A stretch of DNA of 46,798 bases from positions 1 through 46,798 of the forward strand of contig JAOPGA020001148.1 in the NCBI GenBank assembly GCA_026419775.2, written 5' to 3'. Below are positions 39,667 through 46,798 of this stretch, piece by piece. The notes below the pieces were generated by a model that ran no database searches, had not been told where the DNA came from, and saw only the letters and a list, made by a program, of their open reading frames with translations. The position numbers and the translations under genes are program-made. The first letter of the stretch is position 1. Every line of letters starts with the position of its first letter. The stretch is from Acrasis kona. Its lineage: Eukaryota > Heterolobosea > Eutetramitea > Acrasida > Acrasidae.

Positions 39667-40842
39667 TTAAGCGCTTTTATACTCTTGTACCTTCTCCGAA
39701 AACAATTTCCTTGACCTCAACCACACTCTTTGGTTCTCGTCTGACTCTTGAGGTTGTGACTCTGTTGAGAAGTCCACTCTGCTCAAGTCAACTAAATGTC
39801 TTGATAGTTGTGAAGAGAAATCTTGTGAACTCTCTCTTGGTGTCAAGGAAGGCAAATGGTCGATGGCAATAACGTCCAATGGCTTACGATCTGCACTGCC
39901 GCTCAATACATTTCTGCTTGGCTTATCAAAAGTAGTGATGGCATTATTGATGGGGAATGGATTATGAGGGTTGCTAACGTCACAGCTGACATCCACGAAC
40001 ACTGTTAATCTTCTTGTTCCATTCTTGTCTCCTTCTTCAATCATGTCCTTGTTGATGAACGGAACAACCTCACCAGATAGGTAAATGTCGTTGACAAGAA
40101 TGTCCACATCATTGATCATTTGTGGGAATGGTCCTCCAACTTTGGTTTCATTAATATCCCACTCAAGGAGATTTTCACCCTCTACACCTGCAAGTTTGGC
40201 CATGTCTACAGATCCTTTTCCGCACCTTCCTAAAGCTCCAAGTACCATTACTTTGGGTGTGCCTGCTTCTTTTAATAGTTTTCTTACGTGATCCACAAGA
40301 TCGTCCTTATGGTTGAATGGATGTAACTGCCCGGTGGGTCTGTTGAGCTTTTGGTTGGCCCAAACAATCAAACCCACTGCCATTCCTGCAAAACCGGCTG
40401 CGACTCCAAAAGCGGCAATTCTTCTACCGTTGTCAAAGTTCAAAAACTCCAAATCTAGCAGCTCTCCATCTCCATCGACAAACCTCTTCATGGTGTCCTT
40501 CCAGTCACCTTGTCTCTTGTAACAATGTGCGAAATAAATGTGTCTTTGGTTAAGGGGGAATAATGCGGTACCATCCAAAGGTGGAAGCTCTTTTAGCCCT
40601 AACACAAAAGTATTTGGGTCCTTTTTTGCCGCAGGGGCGTTGTTGATCCAAGCATTACTATCGACCAACTTACACCCAACTTTCTCGTACTCTGCATCCT
40701 CAAAAATACGGGTGCTTGATCTTTCTACCGTGATTTCGATGTTATTTTCTGATATAAGTCTAGCAGCGTCTTGTGGGGCTAATGCAGTTCTTTTTTCAAA
40801 CTCCTTTACTTCATCTCTCAACCACAAGTGTACCTTAGACAT
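39667..40842 (-). CDS. LYS1: Saccharopine dehydrogenase (NAD+, L-lysine-forming)
   Basis: The protein has 391 residues in a single exon. Family blocks in order: LRDEVKEFEKRTALAPQDAA (about 8-27), VLGLKELP (80-87), HIYFAHCYKRQGDWKDTMKR (101-120, holding the active-site His and Lys region), RIAAFGVAAGFAGMAVGL, the dinucleotide-binding VMVLGALGRCGKGSVDMA (198-215), and FVDVSCDVSNPHNPFPINNA. It ends with LPSLTPRESSQDFSSQL and a ~35-residue tail near the length of yeast Lys1 (373). It is a stand-alone enzyme, not the bifunctional LKR/SDH fusion used for lysine breakdown in animals and plants. This is the enzyme that completes the alpha-aminoadipate route to lysine. There is no targeting peptide, so it is probably cytosolic or, with a hidden C-terminal signal, peroxisomal (the terminal KSA is not a clear PTS1). 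Confidence 0.92.
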   Translation of the reverse strand: MSKVHLWLRDEVKEFEKRTALAPQDAARLISENNIEITVERSSTRIFEDAEYEKVGCKLVDSNAWINNAPAAKKDPNTFVLGLKELPPLDGTALFPLNQRHIYFAHCYKRQGDWKDTMKRFVDGDGELLDLEFLNFDNGRRIAAFGVAAGFAGMAVGLIVWANQKLNRPTGQLHPFNHKDDLVDHVRKLLKEAGTPKVMVLGALGRCGKGSVDMAKLAGVEGENLLEWDINETKVGGPFPQMINDVDILVNDIYLSGEVVPFINKDMIEEGDKNGTRRLTVFVDVSCDVSNPHNPFPINNAITTFDKPSRNVLSGSADRKPLDVIAIDHLPSLTPRESSQDFSSQLSRHLVDLSRVDFSTESQPQESDENQRVWLRSRKLFSEKVQEYKSA

Positions 40843-41107
40843 TTTGAACGTTCGAGTTTACAATTGGCCAATCTAATTTTGGTATTGGTATCAATGCATA
40901 TGGTGGGTCTAGTTTACGTTATCACTTCAAGTTGTTAGAAATACTCTGTTTGCAAAAGATACTGATTAATGAGAACTAACGATTTCTAAGAAGTACCCAA
41001 ATTGATGGAAATTATCATTGTAGTTGACTTCCAACAAAAACTCGATGAATATCTTCAATAAATAGGTTGATTGAATTCCGAGAGAATTAAAACCATAAAA
41101 ACAACAA

Positions 41108-42157
41108 ATGCCAAGAAAGTCAAAGGTCATCGAAGAAGAGGTTGAGGAAGAGGCCGAAGAGCAAGAAGAAGAGGAAGCCACAGACCAAGAAATTGTTGGG
41201 CCTAAACTTATACAAGAATTAGAACAGCATGGAATCAGTGCTTCAGACGTTAAAAAGATGCTTGCGGGTGGTTTCAATACCGTAGAGAGCGTCGCATTCG
41301 CACCAAAGAAACAAATCATCACAGTGAAGGGAATTTCAGAAGCAAAGGCAGAGAAAATCATTGAAGTGGCCAAAAAGTTAGTGCCAATGAGCTTTGTGAC
41401 AGCAACAGAAATGAACCAACAAAGGTCCAAAATCATCAAGATCACCTCTGGAAGTACCGAGGTTGATAAGCTACTAGGCGGAGGCATAGAGTCAAACTCT
41501 CTAACTGAAATTTTCGGAGAGTTTAGGACCGGTAAGACACAGATTTGCCACACAATGTGCGTTACCTGCCAACTACCACTCAGTCAAGGAGGAGGATGCG
41601 GAAAAGCACTTTACATTGATACAGAAGGTACATTCAGACCAGAAAAAATTACCCCTATCGCAGAACGTTTTGGGCTCAATCCCCCAGACGTACTTGACAA
41701 CATTTCTTGTGCAAGGGCCATGAATAGCGACCACCAAGAGCAACTACTAGTACAAGCCGCAGCCATGATGGCAGAACAAAGATATGCCCTAGTTGTAGTC
41801 GACTCCTGCACAGCCTTGTTCAGAACAGATTTTTCAGGACGTGGAGAGTTATCCGCGAGACAAATCAAACTAGCTCAATTCTTAAGAACATTATCAAGGA
41901 TTGCAGCAGAGTTCAACGTGGCAGTCGTCATGACCAATCAAGTCGTGGCCCAAGTGGATGGTGGTATGACGTTCGTAGCCGATCCCAAGAAACCCATAGG
42001 AGGTAACATTATGGCACATGCAGCGACGACGAGACTTTCATTGAGGAAGGGTAGGGGAGATACCAGAGTGTGTAAAGTTTATGATTCGCCAAGTTTACCT
42101 GAAAATGAGGCAACGTTCGGTATATACAATGATGGAATTTCGGACGCAAGAGATTAA
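41108..42157 (+). CDS. RAD51: RAD51 recombinase
   Basis: The protein has 349 residues in a single exon. A very acidic head (about 9-25) precedes the helix-hairpin-helix DNA-binding domain (about 30-92). The ATPase core carries Walker A GEFRTGKT (137-144), [11 protein letters not shown] (169-179), Walker B LVVVD (228-232), and [19 protein letters not shown]. The stretch [20 protein letters not shown] and PIGGNI follow the RAD51 rather than the DMC1 pattern, which lacks the QVDG segment. It forms filaments on single-stranded DNA for strand exchange in homologous repair. The start at 41108 gives the expected length. It is divergent from LYS1, with 265 bp between starts. Confidence 0.95.
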   Translation: MPRKSKVIEEEVEEEAEEQEEEEATDQEIVGPKLIQELEQHGISASDVKKMLAGGFNTVESVAFAPKKQIITVKGISEAKAEKIIEVAKKLVPMSFVTATEMNQQRSKIIKITSGSTEVDKLLGGGIESNSLTEIFGEFRTGKTQICHTMCVTCQLPLSQGGGCGKALYIDTEGTFRPEKITPIAERFGLNPPDVLDNISCARAMNSDHQEQLLVQAAAMMAEQRYALVVVDSCTALFRTDFSGRGELSARQIKLAQFLRTLSRIAAEFNVAVVMTNQVVAQVDGGMTFVADPKKPIGGNIMAHAATTRLSLRKGRGDTRVCKVYDSPSLPENEATFGIYNDGISDARD

Positions 42158-42221
42158 GAATGTAACTAACAACATGTGTGTAATAAATAGATAAAGTTAT
42201 TATTAAAGTTGACTGTCTGTT

Positions 42222-43172
42222 TCAGTTTGAAAGACCTCTTGATACAAGTTCGTAGAATAAGAATGTGACTGCATTGACTGGATAGGCCCTCAATAATGTT
42301 GGTACTAAACCCTTCCAAAGTGTTCCCTTCTTGTAGCAATCTACGTAGTATTGTCTCATGGTTTTCCTCTGAATGTGTCTGTTCTCGTCTGCTTGCATAA
42401 CTGACTTGATGACGTCTGTAGGATAACTCAATGCCCAGGCAGTCGTGCCTGCAATTCCACCGCTCATTAATAACATGTATACGCTTTCGTCTCCCCGCTC
42501 AATGTTGTGTTGAGATCTGTACATGCGCTTGCACTTTTCGTAAACCGCAAAATACAGTCCATTGAAATACAATTCTCGAACGAGAGTGGCGCTGAAACCT
42601 GAGAACAGCCCTCTTATCATGCCGTTTTGAGTTTTATAAACATGCTGAGCACAGTCCCAAAAACCCCTTTGGCCTGGAAGCAACTCATTTAATTTGTTTG
42701 TGTTGACCTGTAACCTTATTTTTATTAACTCGGTTGGTTGTACGATGGGGCTAATGCATAACCCAGCCAAAGCACCAGATCCAAAATCAAGTGCATATTC
42801 AGGTAAGTTCAAGTTTTTCAAAAGTGGCCGCAATAAACCACCGTATATTCCGAATAACACGCAATTGTTCGCCATTTCACCAATCAATGGCGCTGTCACA
42901 CCGCGATATAAACTCCAAAACCCTTCGTTTTGAACTGTCCCCTTGAAGATTGATGTAAACGATAGTTTTTGACGAGATGACGTATTTCGGTTCATTAGAT
43001 GTGAAAGGTCTTTTGATGATTCGTTATTCGTAATCGAAGAATGAACTTGTAATCTTACACGCACCGTGTCCCAAGGATGTCCCACTAAAACTCCTGCCAT
43101 ACCTCCAATACTACCCGCTGCACATTCACTAATGGCGTGGTAAAGAAATGACCCCTGTTTCGGTTCCGACAT
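42222..43172 (-). CDS. Mitochondrial carrier family (SLC25) protein
   Basis: The protein has 316 residues in a single exon and three tandem ~100-residue repeats, each with the carrier signature: HPWDTVRVRLQ (32-42), QPTELIKIRLQ (second repeat) and YPTDVIKSVMQ (third repeat). Loops such as GFWSLYRGVTAPLIG and LWKGLVPTLLRAYPVNAVTF are typical of the amino-acid/carnitine subgroup (carnitine-acylcarnitine and ornithine/basic amino-acid carriers). The exact substrate cannot be read from sequence by eye. It sits in the inner mitochondrial membrane. Its stop is 64 bp from the RAD51 stop (convergent). Confidence 0.9.
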   Translation of the reverse strand: MSEPKQGSFLYHAISECAAGSIGGMAGVLVGHPWDTVRVRLQVHSSITNNESSKDLSHLMNRNTSSRQKLSFTSIFKGTVQNEGFWSLYRGVTAPLIGEMANNCVLFGIYGGLLRPLLKNLNLPEYALDFGSGALAGLCISPIVQPTELIKIRLQVNTNKLNELLPGQRGFWDCAQHVYKTQNGMIRGLFSGFSATLVRELYFNGLYFAVYEKCKRMYRSQHNIERGDESVYMLLMSGGIAGTTAWALSYPTDVIKSVMQADENRHIQRKTMRQYYVDCYKKGTLWKGLVPTLLRAYPVNAVTFLFYELVSRGLSN

Positions 43173-43296
43173 ATTGTGTTAACTGGTTAGTGATAAGGTT
43201 GTGAAACATTTACAATGACAATAACAACTTCAGAGTGTAATTTAGATAAGAGCATGAGTGAGGATTTGTGAAAGCAAATAAACAGATACTTGTTTT

Positions 43297-44302
43297 TTAA
43301 TCTACTTCATCTACAACTTCACTACTACATGGTAGATTTTCCTCTTTCTCGCTAACTTCCTCAACTTGGTTTATATGGTTCAAATCAGACTCCACCACAG
43401 GTGGTGATATATCTTTGTCATCAGAATCAGAATCAGAATCAGATAGTTCTGTTGGAAAGGTATCATGATATGTATCGACCACATCTGTCCCTCTGCTTTC
43501 CTTTTTTAATCGTGCCTCTCTTAGTAGATCTTCTAAAGCCTCGAAATTTCTTCTTTCTTTTTCTCTAATCTCTTGAGCTATTTTTTCACGCTCCTTCCTT
43601 TCCTCTTCTACACCACCTCTCCCCCAAGCCTCCGCTGTTCTCCTTTCTTCTTCAAATACTGGCATGTTATCTAGATACGTTAATTCTTTGCATGTTATTA
43701 TAAGGCGTCTTCTGTAGTTTGGTATTTTATTTACAACAGGATTCTTTTCAAGTCTTAAAACGCGGAGATTGGGCATCAAGGAAAAGACTTTTTCTACAAT
43801 TTCAGGATCTAAGATCTTGTTGCTTGATAGATCCACAACTGATAAGGATGGGCATCTTGTCAACCCTATTAAATCTTCAGTTGTCTTGATTTGATTGTCA
43901 TTTATTGTCAAAGTCTTCAAATTTTCAAGCTCATCAAGACCCTCGACTTTATCAATAAAGTTTTCACTAACATTGAGTTGATCCAAAAAACTCAAATGAG
44001 ATAAATTTTCTATTTTATCGATGCAGTTTTTGTGTAAATAAAGAGCACGCAGCTCAGTTAACTTTTCCAAGTTTTCTATTTTTGTGATCGCTGATTGATG
44101 TGAGTTGTTACTTTTAAATATTCTTACCGTTCCCCTCAAGCCATAATACTTTTAATCCAACATATTCGTCCAGCGATTCGATTTTGGTAATTCCTTTAAA
44201 GTGCAAGTAAAGTTTATCGTTTAGATGTGGTGTGCTGTACAGTCCTTTTTGTCTGCATATTTCTTTTATATATCTTGGGGTTAGTTGTACACTCTCCGTC
44301 AT
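43297..44302 (-). CDS. DNAAF1: Dynein axonemal assembly factor 1 (LRRC50/ODA7)
   Basis: There are two exons, 44302-44128 and 43297-44090, with a 37-bp intron. The protein has 322 residues. The head LTPRYIKEICRQKGLYSTPH plus LNDKLYLHFKG matches DNAAF1 '[31 protein letters not shown]'. Six SDS22-type leucine-rich repeats follow (LKVLWLEGNAITKIENLEKL, LRALYLHKNCIDKIENL, and so on). The cap is IPNYRRRLIITCKELTYLDN and then FEEERRTAEAWGRGG, a diagnostic DNAAF1 stretch. A charged helix and acidic tail end the protein, shorter than in vertebrates. It is a cytoplasmic factor for preassembly of axonemal dynein arms, so the organism builds motile cilia. The start at 44302 (MTESVQLTP) is preferred to a non-ATG extension. 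Confidence 0.93.
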
Positions 44303-44787
44303 TATCAAGTATTATTTTTGGCGGGTTGATAAACCAAAAATAACGTGGTGATAAATGACGGGCTGACGTTCGTTTTGAGCTTGCATTGACTTGTCGTAAC
44401 GCTCGTAGGTGACGTTAACTGTTGTATTTAATGCAGAACACTCCTTTGATAACCAATGTCGATATAAATTGGACTATAGCAGAAGATGAAATGCTCAAAA
44501 TCATATATATAATGATTCAGTCTGAATGTTGTGCACTCTGAATTTTGTATATAAGCGTTTAATAGATAATCCCTAGCAATAAATTTAATTTCCAAGTAGT
44601 ATTTTTTGAGGAAAAAAGGTGAGAAAAGAGAATTACACGGAAATTATGACAAAAAGTTTATTCAAAGATAATTGACGGTGGTCCAACGAATATTATTTCA
44701 GAATATGCAAAGGTGAACAACGATAATTTCTTCAACTTTTTTAATAAAAAATTGGTATTTGGTAGGCATCTGCCCTCTCTACTGTAT
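44303..44787. other. Intergenic region, 485 bp
   Basis: This is the upstream region of DNAAF1 and the far end of the transposase relic. On the minus strand a few relic codons (RQMPTKYQF) continue past the relic's last stop. I see no RNA gene or clear terminal repeat. Confidence 0.35.
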
Positions 44788-46010
44788 TCATATCTGTTTG
44801 TGTACGGTACAGCATTGGTTTAGTAAGAACAACGAATAGAGCCGATTTTCTTCAGCTTTGAAGTGTTTTCGATCAGAGAAAGGCCTAAAGTGACAACCGA
44901 ACTCATGTGGCAACTTGACAATTACACTTTCCGAAACTGTGTCTAGTTGATTGCTTAAAATTGATTCCTTTTTGCACATGTGTTTAATTGCTGTATTAAA
45001 TACTCCTGAGACCCAAAATGTATGCATGAGATCTATGGTGCTGCATTTTATGTAGTCAAATCCATCAATGATTGAGAAAATAGAGCGACGTTTGACGCCA
45101 TTGCAAGGAAATCCGTTTCTTAGTGCATCGTTAGAGTCCATCTCATTACTCTCTCTTGACAGTCCCAACAGACTTTGGAATTATTTTGTTCGTTCTTCTT
45201 CTTACCAATCACAACTGATTTTCCTTGGCAATATCCTAAATAACACCCATTGATAGCACTCCAAGTTTGAAGTATGGAGAATATCATTGAAATAGAAGAA
45301 TAAAACATCTTTGTTTTTTCGGCACCATGATAGCATGATGGACAACGTTCTTGGTCACTAACTATCTTCGTCCATGTATGGCCCTGACAATTACTGCATG
45401 TACTAAACTCAAACACTGGAATTCCAAACTCATACATATGTTTTTTGATTGTTGCAATCTTCAATGGCACGTCTGCTCTAAGTGAGGCAATGAAAAGCAG
45501 AATTGAATCCATCACTGCATCAGCGAGTCGATGTTTTGTTTGTATGGCGAGAAGAAACAATACTAAATGTATCATTAAAACATCTCCAAAATGCTGTTAA
45601 ATGTTGTTGTGGTTTGTATGATTTAANTGCTTCATGAAAAAAATTGTTCCAATGGTGTTGGTAATCTCGAGGGTTATATCCAGCATTTCGTTCGGCGCTG
45701 TCATCGCACTCAGAGTACTCGTCTTCAGAGTCTGAATCACTCATGTCAACGTATTCTCTAATTTCTTCTTCGTCTGATTCACTTGTCCAATCATGGTAAG
45801 ATTCTTGGGCAGCCGAGTCCACATCACCAACATCCTCATCCTCAACATTTACGTCGACATTAGGTTCTTCGTTGCTTTTTACATCCTCCTCAAAGATCCT
45901 TTTCTTATGACGAAAAAAAGTACTCCGTCCAACTTCGGTATTTGTGATAGGGCTGATATGTTTCCATATTTTGTAATAAAAGTTCCAAGAACATTCTTAG
46001 TTGACGTCCA
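44788..46010 (-). pseudogene. Relic of a tnp2/Plavaka-type DNA transposon transposase
   Basis: Three minus-strand frames follow each other. About 46010-45540 is an acidic N-terminal part reading LDGVLFFRHKKR, later SESDEEEIREYVDM, with an ambiguous base at 45627. Then 45560-45130 has FEFSTCSNCQGHTWT, QERCPSCYHGAEK and CWDC, a zinc-binding part with FYSSISMIFSIL. Then 45168-44788 has SIFSIIDGFDYIKCSTIDLM plus H and LPHEFGCHFRPFSDRKHFKA. The last two match the D-MH block and the 'lPxEfxRxpRxLxDxxxWKAxE' block of tnp2/DUF4218-type transposases. The central catalytic stretch is missing and the frames shift twice, so the copy should be inactive. Introns could explain one shift, but no clean splice was found. 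Confidence 0.6.
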
Positions 46011-46079
46011 GAAATCTGTCGACCGAAAAAACACTATAAAGCATGTGAGACAACTTTGTTAGTAAGGTAACCTTAAAAA

Positions 46080-46798
46080 ATGGCAACAAAAATTGACACT
46101 GCAGCAACCAACGAGGATAGCGAAGGAAATGAAACTTCATATTCAGAGAACCCACTCTGTGAGATCTATCAGCTCCTAATTCTATCCAACTTTTCCATTT
46201 CCCTACCACTCCTATCACAGCCACTTTATGGCGTTATCCTTGAAGTCTTGAAATACGCACCAGGAAAATCACTACATGACGTCAGAAGAGAGTTGAGCGG
46301 CGCATTCTCGGACGTCACAGAGAAAATCAAGAAATATAAGGACGAGGAAATAACGAATGTATCTGAGAAGTCGCAGAAATTCCATATTTCTAACTTTGAC
46401 AGGATTCCACAAGTTGTACTTTGCCTTCAACATTTCTAACACGGAGTCAGCAATTGAGAGAATCGAAGACAGCCTACTGTCTGCTATTAATTCGTTCGCA
46501 AACAGGAAGAGCAAGGTGGGAAGGCCGATTGGATCACATAACAAACAGAAGAAGGAACAAACTCCAAAAGCGAAGGCACCAAAAAAGGCGAAAGCAAATG
46601 CATTCAAGCGCAAAGCTGAGGAAGAACCAAAAGAGGCCCCTGTTAAAAAGGCAAAGAAATCAGAGGGCAAGACCCCAGATAAGGATGCGAAGAAATCATC
46701 GAAAAGCAAACAAGCAGACCCACCACAGAAGGCAAATTCAAAAAAGAAAGCGCCTGAAGAAAAGGAAGACGAAGTTGAGAAGGAGACCGAGAAAAGAG
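46080..46798 (+). CDS. Lys-rich chromatin-type protein with an AT-hook (3' partial)
   Basis: A two-exon model gives 46080-46358 and 46414 to the window edge, with a 55-bp intron (GTATCT donor). A nearer AG at 46402 would fit the branch site TTCTAAC better but breaks the frame. The N-terminus (MATKIDTAATNEDSEGNET) leads to a helical region (CEIYQLLILSNFSISLPLLS), then AIERIEDSLLSAINSFANRK. RKSKVGRPIGSHNK, an AT-hook core (GRP flanked by basic residues), follows. The rest is a KKAKAPAKK-like basic tail. It could be a linker-histone-like or DEK-like chromatin protein. The product runs off the right edge. Confidence 0.5.

Noticed and set aside
41108-42157. DMC1 instead of RAD51
   Set aside because: The QVVAQVDG stretch and N-terminal layout follow RAD51. 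The DMC1-type replacement of this segment is absent.
45997-46224. Minus-strand 75-residue ORF MAVIGVVGKW...
   Set aside because: It overlaps the first exon of the plus-strand AT-hook gene in antisense and shows no domain.
1-46798. CRISPR arrays, operons with Shine-Dalgarno sites, prokaryotic promoters
   Set aside because: The window is eukaryotic, with spliceosomal introns throughout. No regularly spaced repeat-spacer array exists. The repeats found are explained as gene duplications, microsatellite or element ends.

Overview
This is a eukaryotic nuclear window, most likely from a free-living unicellular protist that can build cilia. It has moderate-to-low GC, standard-code genes and gaps between genes that are often under 100 bp. 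Spliceosomal introns are tiny (34-61 bp, mostly 36-43), with GTAAGT-like 5' sites, CTAAC/TTAAT-like branch sites and AG ends. The gene set includes a nucleoporin, RAD51, PIN4 parvulin, a mitochondrial carrier, a hyccin-like PI4K partner, LYS1, axonemal dynein assembly factor DNAAF1, a BBOF1-like basal-body protein, a dynein light chain and two RGS-domain membrane receptors. Together these exclude prokaryotes and suggest a flagellated excavate-type or amoeboflagellate protist. A heterolobosean is my best guess, but only as inference. All multi-exon models below were built by hand from splice sites and frame continuity.

Layout. 1-1.8 kb: 3' end of a non-LTR retrotransposon (RNase H plus zinc knuckle) and an orphan ORF. 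2-4.3 kb: a secreted, extremely Arg/Lys/Asn-rich protein. 4.4-8 kb: a compact run of NUP58 (-), dynein light chain (+), a small membrane protein (-) and a hyccin-like gene (+). 8-12.85 kb: an accessory island holding an RHS/Crinkler-type NTPase-nuclease gene, a decayed second nuclease-like gene, a microsatellite, and a 1.3-kb unit with imperfect inverted ends and a broken gene. The island is bordered by a duplication of the host sequence into which it appears to have been placed. 13-19.6 kb: a two-TM protein, a pseudokinase, a CHASE4-like/HAMP/PAS/RGS receptor and a BBOF1-like coiled-coil gene.

19.7-26 kb: a secreted protein with near-identical cysteine cassettes at both ends, PIN4, a ubiquitin-like protein, a secreted orphan and a DUF3147-like membrane protein. 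26-32.6 kb: a 1811-residue coiled-coil protein and a DAZ/boule-like RRM protein. 32.9-38 kb: a mitochondrial adenylate-kinase-like protein, a DNRLRE-like/7TM/RGS receptor and a BTB(T1)-KOW-like protein. 38.4-44.3 kb: a truncated cullin, LYS1, RAD51, a mitochondrial carrier and DNAAF1. 44.8-46 kb: a tnp2/Plavaka-like transposase relic. The right edge cuts a Lys-rich AT-hook chromatin-type gene.

How they fit together. Most genes are ordinary housekeeping or ciliary loci. Two RGS receptors with different ectodomains point to heterotrimeric G-protein sensing at the cell surface, next to a PI4K-complex subunit. The most unusual part is the 8-12.85 kb island. An RHS-like conflict-type gene sits between two convergent host genes, is bounded by long direct host duplications, and ends its own reading frame inside one of them.
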